64,000 nt of DNA, from contig CAXYYA010000013.1 of assembly GCA_964293155.1 (NCBI GenBank), forward strand, positions 5,210 through 69,209, read 5' to 3'. The notes under the pieces were generated by a model, which worked only from the letters and a program-made list of their open reading frames with translations, had not been told where the DNA came from and ran no database searches. Shown in pieces: positions 45,177-54,720 of this stretch. The translations under genes and the position numbers were made by a program. The DNA comes from JAQVEB01 sp028698105 (GTDB lineage Bacteria > Bacteroidota > Bacteroidia > Bacteroidales > Dysgonomonadaceae). Every line of letters starts with the position of its first letter. The first letter of the stretch is position 1.

Positions 45177-45954
45177 CACAGCTATCAGCACGTTCAAAAG
45201 CGGGAAAATGGAAGTGAATATTTTTCCTGCTAAGGACGAAATGGGTAAAGCAGCAGCAAAAGATGTATCTGAAGCCATTCGGGAACTGCTTGAAAAAAAG
45301 GAGGAGATTAATATGATTTTTGCAGCGGCGCCGTCGCAAGACGAAGTCCTGAAATATCTTACAGCCGACAAATCCATTCCATGGAACAGAATCAACGCTT
45401 TTCACATGGACGAGTACATCGGCCTTGAAAAAGATGCACCACAGAGTTTCGGCAATTATCTGAAAGAGAGAATATTCGAAAAAGTGCCTTTCAAGAGCGT
45501 CCATTATATAAACGGAGCGTCGTCAGACATTCCTTCGGAATGCGAAAAATACACGCAACTGTTAAGGGATAATCCCGTTGATATTGTATGTCTGGGAATA
45601 GGCGAAAACGGGCATATCGCTTTTAACGACCCATCGGTGGCTGATTTTAACGATAAAAAACTTGTGAAAGAGGTGCTGTTGGAGCAAGTTTGCCGTCAGC
45701 AACAAGTAAACGATAACTGTTTCGCATCACTCGACCTGGTACCGTTAAAAGCCATCACACTTACCATCCCCGCCCTGATGAGAGCAAAATACATGTTTTG
45801 TTCCGTTCCTTCAAAATTTAAAGCAAATGCCGTTTACAACACCCTGTACGGAAAAATAAGCGAAGAATGCCCTGCGAGTATTTTAAGAACTAAAGAAAAC
45901 ACCATCCTTTACTTGGATAAAGATAGCGCCTATTTATTGAATACCACCCAATAA
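45157..45954 (+). CDS. nagB: Glucosamine-6-phosphate deaminase
   Basis: This 265-residue enzyme converts GlcN-6-P to fructose-6-P and ammonia, the last step of amino-sugar entry into glycolysis. Hallmarks are FHMDEYIGL (about 80-88, catalytic Asp/Glu) and CLGIGENGHIAFNDPS (about 145-160, with the active-site His). The frame overlaps nagA by 20 bases from the ATG at 45157. A second ATG at 45166 is also possible. The gap after it carries the susC control region. Confidence 0.95.
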   Translation: MSYMETNTAISTFKSGKMEVNIFPAKDEMGKAAAKDVSEAIRELLEKKEEINMIFAAAPSQDEVLKYLTADKSIPWNRINAFHMDEYIGLEKDAPQSFGNYLKERIFEKVPFKSVHYINGASSDIPSECEKYTQLLRDNPVDIVCLGIGENGHIAFNDPSVADFNDKKLVKEVLLEQVCRQQQVNDNCFASLDLVPLKAITLTIPALMRAKYMFCSVPSKFKANAVYNTLYGKISEECPASILRTKENTILYLDKDSAYLLNTTQ

Positions 45955-45956
45955 TT

Positions 45957-46020
45957 GCGTTTTTTGAGTATAAGTGTACGCAAATAAGTGTTTTTTGAGC
46001 GAAAAGTGCGTTACTTTTGT
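45957..46020. repeat. Two direct repeats with a 31-bp period upstream of susC
   Basis: TTTTTTGAG occurs at 45960-45968 and 45991-45999. Each is preceded by GCG or GTG and followed by an AAGTG word (45972-45976 and 46004-46008). The 31-base spacing is three helical turns, so two protein molecules could bind the same face just upstream of the -7 box at 46012. It is a candidate binding site for the XylR-like regulator. Confidence 0.5.
46012..46019 (+). promoter_or_regulatory. Promoter -7 box of the susC operon
   Basis: TACTTTTG matches TAnnTTTG; leader to the susC ATG of about 80 bases. It lies directly after the second direct repeat. Confidence 0.5.
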
Positions 46021-46062
46021 AACATTAGAAAATGTTAGGAAACATTACTTATTCTGAATGTT
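46021..46062. repeat. Alternating AACATT/AATGTT half-sites in the susC leader
   Basis: Four half-sites, AACATT (46021), AATGTT (46031), AACATT (46041) and AATGTT (46057), form two inverted-repeat pairs right after the predicted transcription start. They could be an operator or mRNA hairpins. Confidence 0.45.
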
Positions 46063-46104
46063 ATTAAAAAATCTATTTCAAACGTAAAAATTAATGAATC
46101 TCAC

Positions 46105-49100
46105 ATGAAAGTTTTAAAAACACTCAAAAAGTACAGTTTATTCCTTATGCTATTAACCATTTACTCAGTTAATGCGGCTTCAAATACAGCATACGAAATG
46201 TATTTGAGCACAGGAATAAATCAACAGGAAATCCCGGTATCGGGTACGGTAAGCGACGAAACCGGTCAGCCTATCCCGGGAGCAGCGGTAGTAGAAGTCG
46301 GCACGAACAACGGAGTTGTTACCGATGTTGATGGAAAATTTACCATCAACGTAAGAAACAGAGGTGCACGATTGGAAATCTCTTTTTTGGGTTACAAAAA
46401 ATCGGAGGTAACAATAAACGGGCCTCAACGGAATTTGCAAATTACCCTCGCAGAGGAAGTAAGTAAACTCGATGAATTGGTGGTGATCGGTTACGGAAGC
46501 ATGAAAAAAAGAGACATCTCCGGCTCCATTGCAACCATTGATAACGAAAGTCTGGAAAACACTCCTGTAAAAAATGTAATGTCGGCCCTGCAAGGAAGGG
46601 CATCAGGCGTGCAGGTAGTCTCGAATTCGGGCGCACCCGGGGATGGAATGTCGGTTACTGTTCGCGGGCAATCGACACTGAACTCGGGGAACGAACCTTT
46701 GTACGTAATTGACGGGGTTCCGGTTCAGAGCAATTCGATATCCCAACTAAACGGATGGGAATCGCACGGACTCAATCCGCTCGCCGACATTAACCCGCAG
46801 GACATCGAATCCATCGAGATTTTAAAGGACGGTTCCTCAACGGCTATTTACGGTTCAAGGGCAGCAAACGGCGTAATTTTGATCACCACGAAAAGAGGAC
46901 GGGAAGGAAAGCCCCAAATCAATGTAAACCTCTACACCGGTGTTAGCAAACTTACCCGGAAGTTAAGCGTACTCAACGCGGCTCAATGGCGGGATATTAT
47001 TATTGATACGTACAAAAACCTGGATGCATACAACAACGCAACCACCCCTTCAGAACCACACTGGACGGCTATTGACTCGTTGAACCCGATGAACAACGGC
47101 GATGTGGACTGGCAGGACATCATGTATCGTACAGCGTATCAAAAACAGGCAAGCATATCCATTATCGGTGGCAATCAGACCGCCAAATATTCGTTGAGTT
47201 CTTCGATTTTGGATCAGGATGGAATTATTTTGGCTTCCAATTACAAAAGAATAACCTCGCGGCTGAATACCGATTTCAGAATTACAGACAGAATCAACGC
47301 CGGATACAGCGTTTCGTACACACACGGAAAAAATAACCGCATAAACGCCGGAGGAACCGGAAATAACAGCTTGGTGCAATCAATTCTGGTAAGGCCACCG
47401 GTTTACTCCCTCACTTATCCCGACGGTTCGCCGATCTATTATTTCAACGGCAAACGAAATCCTGTAGGGCTCGCCGTGGAGGCCACCCATTTGAACACGA
47501 CGAACAGAATTATCGGTAATCAATACATTGATTTTGAGATACTGAAAGATCTTCGTTTCAAAACAAACATCAGTTTGGATTACATCACTATGAAAGAAGA
47601 TGAATTTTATCCGACGACCATTGATTACCGGGCCGGATATAATTCGGGTGCAGTGAGAGCAACCAATAACCTCACGTGGGCAAACGAAAATTATTTAACG
47701 TACAACAAAACGTTCAATGAGGTGCACAACGTATCGTTACTCGGCGGTTTCAGCCAACAAGCCTGGAAGCTGGAAACCACCGGATTAAACGGACAGTTTT
47801 TTGCAAGCGATAACATAAGAACGCTCAACGGAGCGGGAACAATTTTCGGACAAGAAGTAAACACCACGGTGGAGCACAGCCTGATGTCGGTTTTCGGTCG
47901 TGTGAGTTACGATTTTATGGGAAAATATTTGTTTCAGGCAAATATGCGAGCCGATGGCTCATCGCGTTTCGGTAAAGAAAAGAAATGGGGTTATTTCCCT
48001 TCGGCTTCACTGGCATGGCGTTTTTCGGATGAAAAGCTTTTCGATAACCTCAATGCGCTCGAAGACGGTAAAATAAGGCTAAGTGTGGGACAAACCGGTA
48101 ACGAATCCATCGGTAATTATGTTTCGCAAGGCGAATTCAGTTTAGGAGCTAATTATCTCGATTATTCAGGAGCTGCACCCACTGCCATGCCTAATTATAA
48201 TTTATCGTGGGAAACAACCACGCAATACAACGCAGGGATTGATCTTTCGTTGTTCGCCGGACGTGTTTATCTTACAGCGGATGCCTATCTTAAAAGAACG
48301 ACCAATCTCTTGTTCAATGTTCCTATTCCCGAAACCACAGGTTTTGATTTTATTACACAGAATATTGGCGAAATTCAAAATAAAGGATTGGAGTTTGCGT
48401 TGACCACCCACAACATCACGGGTAAATTTAACTGGACAACCAATTTTAATATCGGAATGAACAGAAATAAGATTGTTAGTTTACCGGAAAATATTCTGAC
48501 AAACGGATACCTCCAAAACGGCACATACCACATTTTAAAGGTTGGTGAATCAATCGGTACATTCTACGGATGGAAATTTCTGGGCGTTTATTCACGCGAC
48601 GAAGATAACGTGAATCAGGTAAAATACGGTTCGGCAAACGGAAAAGTTTTTCGCGGAGGCGATCCTATTTGGGACGACTTGAATGGAGACAAAATCATTG
48701 ATGATCAGGATAAACAAATCATCGGCAATGCACAACCAAAATTCACGGGAGGATTAAATAATGATTTTTCATACAAAAACTTTTCGTTAAACGTTTTCTT
48801 CCAATTTTCCTACGGAAACGATATCTACAGCAACCTCAACATGATGCGGAATTGGGTATTTGCATACAACAATGTCTCAACCGATGCATTAAACCGATGG
48901 AGAAAACCCGGCGATATCACCGATTTCCCGAGGCCTATACGCAACGACCCGTTAAGAAACGAATACCTTCGCGTTTCGGATCGCTGGGTGGAAGATGGCT
49001 CGTACGTGAGATTGAAAAATATCACATTGGCATACAACCTGCCGGCAAAAATGGCGAATAAAATATTTCTTGAGGGATTGCAATTCTATGTAACGGGCGA

Positions 49101-49236
49101 AAACCTGGTAACATGGACGCATTACACCGCTTACGACCCTGAGGTTAGTTCCTACAGCGGATTACAGATTGGCGTAGATGATGGATCGTACCCGCAAAGC
49201 CGTACGTTCGTCTTCGGATTAAACATCAAATTTTAA
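46105..49236 (+). CDS. SusC/RagA-type TonB-dependent outer-membrane transporter
   Basis: This 1,043-residue outer-membrane importer pulls oligosaccharides into the periplasm with TonB energy. Order: signal peptide (about 1-25), a carboxypeptidase-D-like beta-sandwich (about 42-120, ISGTV-type start VSGTVSDETGQPIPGA), the TonB-box-like LDELVVIGYGS (about 126), a plug with GDGMSVTVRGQSTLNSG (about 178) and SSTAIYGSRAANGVILITTKRG (about 245-267), then a 22-strand barrel ending in FVFGLNIKF. It forms the usual pair with susD 14 bases downstream. A signal-transducing N-terminal STN domain is absent, in line with control by the XylR-like regulator rather than by an anti-sigma factor. Confidence 0.95.
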   Translation: MKVLKTLKKYSLFLMLLTIYSVNAASNTAYEMYLSTGINQQEIPVSGTVSDETGQPIPGAAVVEVGTNNGVVTDVDGKFTINVRNRGARLEISFLGYKKSEVTINGPQRNLQITLAEEVSKLDELVVIGYGSMKKRDISGSIATIDNESLENTPVKNVMSALQGRASGVQVVSNSGAPGDGMSVTVRGQSTLNSGNEPLYVIDGVPVQSNSISQLNGWESHGLNPLADINPQDIESIEILKDGSSTAIYGSRAANGVILITTKRGREGKPQINVNLYTGVSKLTRKLSVLNAAQWRDIIIDTYKNLDAYNNATTPSEPHWTAIDSLNPMNNGDVDWQDIMYRTAYQKQASISIIGGNQTAKYSLSSSILDQDGIILASNYKRITSRLNTDFRITDRINAGYSVSYTHGKNNRINAGGTGNNSLVQSILVRPPVYSLTYPDGSPIYYFNGKRNPVGLAVEATHLNTTNRIIGNQYIDFEILKDLRFKTNISLDYITMKEDEFYPTTIDYRAGYNSGAVRATNNLTWANENYLTYNKTFNEVHNVSLLGGFSQQAWKLETTGLNGQFFASDNIRTLNGAGTIFGQEVNTTVEHSLMSVFGRVSYDFMGKYLFQANMRADGSSRFGKEKKWGYFPSASLAWRFSDEKLFDNLNALEDGKIRLSVGQTGNESIGNYVSQGEFSLGANYLDYSGAAPTAMPNYNLSWETTTQYNAGIDLSLFAGRVYLTADAYLKRTTNLLFNVPIPETTGFDFITQNIGEIQNKGLEFALTTHNITGKFNWTTNFNIGMNRNKIVSLPENILTNGYLQNGTYHILKVGESIGTFYGWKFLGVYSRDEDNVNQVKYGSANGKVFRGGDPIWDDLNGDKIIDDQDKQIIGNAQPKFTGGLNNDFSYKNFSLNVFFQFSYGNDIYSNLNMMRNWVFAYNNVSTDALNRWRKPGDITDFPRPIRNDPLRNEYLRVSDRWVEDGSYVRLKNITLAYNLPAKMANKIFLEGLQFYVTGENLVTWTHYTAYDPEVSSYSGLQIGVDDGSYPQSRTFVFGLNIKF

Positions 49237-49250
49237 AAAAGTATTGAGCT

Positions 49251-50630
49251 ATGAAAATTACAAAATTTATATTTATAATGATCTTTTCTTTATCGGTAAT
49301 CTCTTGTAGCGATTTACTGGATAAAGAACCTGTCAGCAGCTTTTCGGCAGATGGTTTCTACAAAACCACAAGCGATGCCCAGGCAGGAGTCTATGGAATT
49401 TACGACGCAGCGCAATCGGTATTCAGAACAAATTTCGCCTATTGGGGCGAGGGCAGAGCCGATAACGTAAAAACGGCCCAATCGGGCGAAGGCCTTATGC
49501 TGCTGCAAAACAATCTGGACGAATCACTGGCTTCGGCATACTGGGGTTCTTTGTACGATATGATAAACAGGGCAAACTACGCTATTAAATACATCCCCAA
49601 CATCTATAAAGAAGGTGATGCGGCAGGAAATCAACTAGTGGGAGAAGCACGTGCACTCAGAGCGTTAGCTTATTTTTACCTCGCAAGAATCTGGGGTGAT
49701 GTACCGCTCATTACGGAACCATATCTGTCAATCGAGCAAGACATCTTCGTTACGAGAACCAGCAAAGAAACCGTACTCGATTTAGTGGAAGAAGACTTGA
49801 AATTCGCCGCACAAAATTGCAGGGATAAGTTCGGGAACGACAGAGACCGGATCATGTTCACCAAAGGATCGGCCAACGCCTTGCTAACGCATGTTTACAT
49901 GTGGCGCCACAAATACGATGAAGCACTCACTACTTCAAATCTCGTGCTGAACAACAGCTTATACTCTCTGGTTACTACTATGGATGATTGGGGCAAAATA
50001 TTCACCAACAGTTATTCCAAAGAAAGTATTTTTGAGGTTGGATATAACGAAAAGGAAACCAATTCACTCCGTGTTTTGTATGCTATTGGCTCTTATGCTA
50101 TTTTCACTCCTTCAGAAAAGTTCAAAGCTTCGTACGAAGCCGGCGATAAACGCATCGAATATGTGTACGACGTCACGCTGGCCGATCCCAAGGCAATCTG
50201 GAAATATTTAGGCAAAGGATTGAGCGATGAAGATCCAACACCTTCGAAACAAAATATTGTTCTGATGCGGTTGGCTGATATTATGTTGTTACGCGCCGAA
50301 GCGTTAAATAAAAAAGGAGGAGCACAAAATCAGACAGAAGCCCTCGGATTATTAAACAGGATAAGAACACGAGCCGGATTACCTGCTTTCGCAACTGTGG
50401 GTGATGCTTCTACCATGTACGGGGATTTAGAGTCTGCAATTTTGCATGAACGCTCTATTGAACTGTGCTTTGAAGGACATCGTTGGTTCGACTTGGTTCG
50501 CACGGGAAAAGCCATATCAACCATGCAGCCGATTAATGGATTAAGTGATGAACGGAATTTGGTTTGGCCTATTTCCATTACATCGTTACGGAAAAATCCC
50601 AATTTGGTTCAAAATGAATATTACAAGTAA
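49251..50630 (+). CDS. SusD/RagB-type surface glycan-binding lipoprotein
   Basis: This 459-residue surface lipoprotein (signal ending SVISC, Cys at about 20) caps the SusC barrel and binds the glycan. Family marks are SDLLDKEPVSSFSADGFY after the Cys, EARALRALAYFYLARIWGDVPLI (about 127-149, the TPR-like helical bundle) and the C-terminal LHERSIELCFEGHRWFDLVRTGKA (about 400-423). At the shorter end of the family's range. It is the partner of the adjacent SusC. Confidence 0.95.
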   Translation: MKITKFIFIMIFSLSVISCSDLLDKEPVSSFSADGFYKTTSDAQAGVYGIYDAAQSVFRTNFAYWGEGRADNVKTAQSGEGLMLLQNNLDESLASAYWGSLYDMINRANYAIKYIPNIYKEGDAAGNQLVGEARALRALAYFYLARIWGDVPLITEPYLSIEQDIFVTRTSKETVLDLVEEDLKFAAQNCRDKFGNDRDRIMFTKGSANALLTHVYMWRHKYDEALTTSNLVLNNSLYSLVTTMDDWGKIFTNSYSKESIFEVGYNEKETNSLRVLYAIGSYAIFTPSEKFKASYEAGDKRIEYVYDVTLADPKAIWKYLGKGLSDEDPTPSKQNIVLMRLADIMLLRAEALNKKGGAQNQTEALGLLNRIRTRAGLPAFATVGDASTMYGDLESAILHERSIELCFEGHRWFDLVRTGKAISTMQPINGLSDERNLVWPISITSLRKNPNLVQNEYYK

Positions 50631-50652
50631 ACGATCTTAAACACGGATAAAA

Positions 50653-51237
50653 ATGAAAAATATATATAACGCATCACATAACATATTCAAATGGTTTGTC
50701 TTCACAATTATTGTTTTCGGCTTTTTCTCCGGATGTGAAATTCAGGACAACTTTGAATATCAGCCAAGTCCCACGAATCCCAACTTAAATATGACGGCTT
50801 GGGAATTTATACAAGACAGAAGCGATATCATGTCTTCGATGCAGGAGGCAGTCACACGAGCACAAATGGAAAATTATTATTCAGATAATAAAGGTTACAC
50901 GTACATTATGCCGCGTAATAACGCATGGAAAAAATATCTGACAGCGAATAAATACGCATCTGTTGCGGATATTCCGGTGAATGTTCTCCAAAATGTGCTT
51001 AAATACCATTTGGTGAAAGCTAAGGTCAATTTTTCCGATCCGGCGCTGTTGGAAGCCAATAATCCCATTGCCTACCCTACGGAAAGCGGACAGGTTATGT
51101 ACCTTTCACATTCTACAAATTACCAGGGACTGATAAACCAGGGAACAAAAAAACAATGGACAATCATTACTTCTAATTTGGAAGCGACAAACGGTACCGT
51201 ACACGTTACGGACGATGTGGTTTATCTAAATCAATAA
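50653..51237 (+). CDS. Fasciclin-like surface lipoprotein
   Basis: This is a 194-residue lipoprotein (signal ending FFSGC, Cys at about 28) with one fasciclin-type domain. The H1 and H2-like blocks are seen as TYIMPRNNAWKKYL (about 76) and NVLKYHLVKAKV (about 116), with the closing NGTVHVTDDVVYLNQ at the C-terminus. Fasciclin lipoproteins follow SusCD in some Bacteroidota loci and are taken to be extra surface glycan-binding or adhesion proteins. Binding has not been shown for this one. It lies 22 bases after susD and 3 before the lyase gene. Confidence 0.7.
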   Translation: MKNIYNASHNIFKWFVFTIIVFGFFSGCEIQDNFEYQPSPTNPNLNMTAWEFIQDRSDIMSSMQEAVTRAQMENYYSDNKGYTYIMPRNNAWKKYLTANKYASVADIPVNVLQNVLKYHLVKAKVNFSDPALLEANNPIAYPTESGQVMYLSHSTNYQGLINQGTKKQWTIITSNLEATNGTVHVTDDVVYLNQ

Positions 51238-51240
51238 TGC

Positions 51241-53157
51241 ATGGATAAAAGACTTTTTTTGAAAACCGTTTTAGCAGGATCAATAGGATATGCCTTGAGT
51301 TATAAGGCATATCCTGTTTCCCTTTTCGCTTCGTTCAACGAAAAAGGTTCAACCGGAGAGAATGCGGGTATCTTCCCTTTTTTACCCTTTATCAGTGAAT
51401 ATAATATTGGCGATTATATTCCTAAAGATCAAGGCGGAAAATTCGTTCAAATGGAAATTTTCGGTACGGAAGAAGATGCGGTTATCGTAAAAAAAGTACA
51501 GGAGGGAATACTACAATACGTTTATGGTGATCCCATCAATTGGGTGATATTCGAGAAGTTGGAACTCGAAAAAAGCGTCTGGCTGGCCCGGTTATATTTT
51601 CTGCCGTCTTTCGCCCGCATGTATTACCTGAAAAAAGACAAATCCTACCTGGATTTTGCCATGCAGTTCCTTCGGAAATGGTACACCGAAAACGCTGCGC
51701 TGGCCAAAGCGGGAAAAACACGATACAATTGGACCGATATGCAAATCGCCTGGCGATGTATCCATCTTTCCTGGCTTTATTTTCTCGGCGAAAAAGAATT
51801 AACTCAAAGCGATAAACAATTTATTATAGGCATTTTAAAGAACCACTCCGAAGTCTTGCTCGAACACTTCGGTGAACAACCCCTCAACGAGTTCAACCAT
51901 CAGGCGCACGGCGCGCTCGCCATGCTTTATACCGGCACATTGTTTCCTTACATGCCACACGCCGATTCGCTGGTAAAAACGGCAAACAGAATCTTGGAAC
52001 ACCATATCCGGCGCGCTTTTTACGAAGACGGCGGAAACGTGGAACAAATGTTCGGTTATTATCCCTTTGAAGCACACCTCTTCAGGGACGCTTATTTGCT
52101 TTGCAAATCAAATAACATTGCGCAACCGCAGCGAATTGAAGAGTTGCTGCGAAAGATGTACGACTTCATCACAAACGTAAAGCAACCCGATGAAACCATG
52201 CCGGTTGTCAACGACTCGTACGAAATGCCCACAAGCCCCATTCGTTCCACAATAGCATCAACGCTGGGTAATGTTTCCGAATCTTGTATAGCAAGCAAAC
52301 TATTTGCTGAAACGCAAATTGGAACGCTCAGAAACCGGTCGTGGTACGTTTTGGCTAATCCGGCAAAAACCATCGGAGCTCACATGCACGCCGGCCGGCT
52401 GGCTTTTAATTTTTGCTACAAAAATATGCCCGTTTTGCGCGACAGTGGATGCTGTAATTATGATGATCCGCTGCTGGTTACATGGTATCGGACGTCGAAA
52501 GCGCATAACACAGTTTTAATAGACGGTAAATCCGATGCCGCCACTTCAACCGACATCCTGTGGGCGGCAAAAAGGGAGACCGGAAACAAGATCACCGATT
52601 TTGAAAAAAATGAGGATTATACCTTTTTACGGATGCATTCCCCGGCTTCCGAGGAAGCAAATTCATCGGTAGAATGGTATCGTTCGCTGGTGTTGATCAA
52701 CGATAAATATTTAATACTTCACGATTTTTTCAAAACAGCCGGCAAACACGATTATGAGCTTCTTTTCCATTTCGACAAAGCGAAAGCATCACTTGAGCAA
52801 AACCGTATACTCTCCGTAAAAAAAGAAGAAACTATCTTCTTTGTTCCCGCCGATAAAAACAAAATCAAGGATATCGAAATAAAAGAAGGGTTGATAAGCA
52901 TCGGTGGTAAAACAGAAAGGGCGCCAATGGCTGTTTATCGCATGAAAGCCACAGGCGATTTACATTCCTTCATCGTTTTCGCTCCGAAAAACAAGCCGGA
53001 AATTCACTTAAAAGAATTTATTTCAGCCGATGGGGCCGCCCTTCAAATGAAAGAAAAAAACAACCGGACAACCACGCTCCTGCTCCCGAATACCGGATGT
53101 GAACATTTTTCGGCTTTCGGAAAACAAACGTCCGGTAATGTTAAAATATATTTTTAA
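51241..53157 (+). CDS. Heparinase II/III-type polysaccharide lyase
   Basis: This 638-residue enzyme has an alpha/alpha-toroid N-terminal half (about 60-350; FNHQAHGALAMLY near 220 with the likely catalytic Asn-His, and FYEDGGNVEQMFGYYPFEAH near 260 with a Tyr). The heparinase II/III C-terminal beta-sandwich follows (GAHMHAGRLAFNF near 380, SKAHNTVLIDGKSD near 420). Lyases of this fold split uronic-acid glycans by beta-elimination. The N-terminus (MDKRLFLKTVLAGSIGYALS) resembles a weak export signal without a twin Arg. No unsaturated-glucuronyl hydrolase or sulfatase lies nearby. The true substrate, or even whether it is a lyase, is open. The ATG starts 3 bases after the fasciclin gene. Confidence 0.75.
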   Translation: MDKRLFLKTVLAGSIGYALSYKAYPVSLFASFNEKGSTGENAGIFPFLPFISEYNIGDYIPKDQGGKFVQMEIFGTEEDAVIVKKVQEGILQYVYGDPINWVIFEKLELEKSVWLARLYFLPSFARMYYLKKDKSYLDFAMQFLRKWYTENAALAKAGKTRYNWTDMQIAWRCIHLSWLYFLGEKELTQSDKQFIIGILKNHSEVLLEHFGEQPLNEFNHQAHGALAMLYTGTLFPYMPHADSLVKTANRILEHHIRRAFYEDGGNVEQMFGYYPFEAHLFRDAYLLCKSNNIAQPQRIEELLRKMYDFITNVKQPDETMPVVNDSYEMPTSPIRSTIASTLGNVSESCIASKLFAETQIGTLRNRSWYVLANPAKTIGAHMHAGRLAFNFCYKNMPVLRDSGCCNYDDPLLVTWYRTSKAHNTVLIDGKSDAATSTDILWAAKRETGNKITDFEKNEDYTFLRMHSPASEEANSSVEWYRSLVLINDKYLILHDFFKTAGKHDYELLFHFDKAKASLEQNRILSVKKEETIFFVPADKNKIKDIEIKEGLISIGGKTERAPMAVYRMKATGDLHSFIVFAPKNKPEIHLKEFISADGAALQMKEKNNRTTTLLLPNTGCEHFSAFGKQTSGNVKIYF

Positions 53158-53169
53158 AACACCTGTCCT

Positions 53170-54705
53170 ATGATAAAAAACCGATTCTTATTTTTTCTGC
53201 TTTTCGTTTTCGTATTGTTGGGGAAAACAAGTGCACAAAACGATTTCGGTGTAAAAGGATTCCATCTTGATCTGCGCATTCAGGTAATGAAGCCGCAAGC
53301 TCTGCACGATTTTGCCAAAGAATTGGCCGGTTTCGGCATTAACACGCTTGTTATGGAATGGGAGGCCTCTTATCCATATAAAAAGCATGCCGTTATTTCC
53401 AACAAATATGCTTACACACGGGAAGAAGTGTCCGCATTTATCTCCTATTGCAAATCGTTGGGGATTGACGTTATTCCCTTGCAACAATGTTTCGGCCATG
53501 TGGAATACATTCTGCGAAACGAGCGATATAATGCGCTGAAAGAAGACCGGAAAGATATTTCGCAAATATGCCCGCTTGAAACCGAAGGCGACAGCCTGCT
53601 TTTTTCCGATTTGTTCCGGGATATGGCCTCGTTGCATCCGTCAAAATATGTTCATATAGGCGGAGATGAAACCTATTTGCTCGGGCATTGCGAAAAATGT
53701 GCGTTGAAAGCTGCCAGGGAAGGAAAATCGAAATTGTTTGTGGATTATATGAAGATGATCGGCAACATCCTCATTGATATGGGTAAAACACCGGTAATGT
53801 GGGCCGATATTTTGTTGAAATATCCCGAAGCAGCTGCAGAGCTTCCCATGAAAACCATCTTCATTGATTGGAATTACGGGTGGAAGACCGACCATTTCGG
53901 TGACATCGGCGCGTTGCAAAAGCAGGGGCTCGTATTTTGGGGTTCACCCGCCATTCGCAGCCATCCCGACAATTGGTACGTAACGGAATGGGAAAAACAC
54001 TTCAACAACCAGCGCGATTTTATTCCTTACGCCAGGAAGGCCGGTTACAAAGGTATGGTAATGACATCGTGGTCAACTTCCGGACTATACGGATTTACGT
54101 GGGATGTCAATTACGAAGTACTGGATATGAAGCAAATACGCAACACCTATCCGTTGTCCGGGTTTCGCATTTTGGTGGCTTCTTATGCCCAGGCACTAAA
54201 ACAAAAAGAACCGTTAGACCCCAAAGCATTTGTAACGAAATACGCTGCCGAACGTTTCGGATTTACAAAACCGGAGAGTGAAAAATTTTGGGAAACCTTT
54301 ACTATTCCACAGGAAATAATTCGGGATGGGAAGCCTGTAAATAGCAATTGCATAGGCGATTTACAAACAGAAACAGGCAAAATAAAAGACATACTTTACA
54401 GCTTGTCTCCTAAAAGAAATCAACAAGAATTTGAGCATTTCAGGTTGATGATTGATTTAAGAGACTTTTACCTGAAATTCAAAGAAATAAAGGCGATCTA
54501 TAATTCAGCGAATTTTTCGAGGGACGAGGCGAATAAGCTAATTCCCGAACTTGAAAAGTTGATGGAAGATTCAAAAAAGCTGGATAAACGCTTTTACGAT
54601 TTGCAAAAGGGCTTCTTGTCCGACGAAGGGATTGAAGAACAGGCTGAATTTCGAAAACTCGATTTGGTAAATACGTACAACAGAATTTTAAATATCAGCA
54701 AATAA
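53170..54705 (+). CDS. GH20-like beta-N-acetylhexosaminidase, short form
   Basis: This 511-residue exported protein (signal to about SAQ, residue 22) starts directly with a TIM barrel: VKGFHLDLRIQVMKP, then QCFGHVEYILRNERY near 102 and VHIGGDETYLLGHCEKC near 162. Asp166-Glu167 is the GH20-type catalytic pair. The usual GH20b N-terminal domain is missing. The C-terminal 150 residues are helical. The group resembles hexosaminidase-D-like proteins that act on beta-linked GlcNAc or GalNAc. It is 12 bases after the lyase gene and 15 before the second GH20 gene. Confidence 0.75.
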   Translation: MIKNRFLFFLLFVFVLLGKTSAQNDFGVKGFHLDLRIQVMKPQALHDFAKELAGFGINTLVMEWEASYPYKKHAVISNKYAYTREEVSAFISYCKSLGIDVIPLQQCFGHVEYILRNERYNALKEDRKDISQICPLETEGDSLLFSDLFRDMASLHPSKYVHIGGDETYLLGHCEKCALKAAREGKSKLFVDYMKMIGNILIDMGKTPVMWADILLKYPEAAAELPMKTIFIDWNYGWKTDHFGDIGALQKQGLVFWGSPAIRSHPDNWYVTEWEKHFNNQRDFIPYARKAGYKGMVMTSWSTSGLYGFTWDVNYEVLDMKQIRNTYPLSGFRILVASYAQALKQKEPLDPKAFVTKYAAERFGFTKPESEKFWETFTIPQEIIRDGKPVNSNCIGDLQTETGKIKDILYSLSPKRNQQEFEHFRLMIDLRDFYLKFKEIKAIYNSANFSRDEANKLIPELEKLMEDSKKLDKRFYDLQKGFLSDEGIEEQAEFRKLDLVNTYNRILNISK

Positions 54706-54720
54706 AACATGTTTTTCAAA

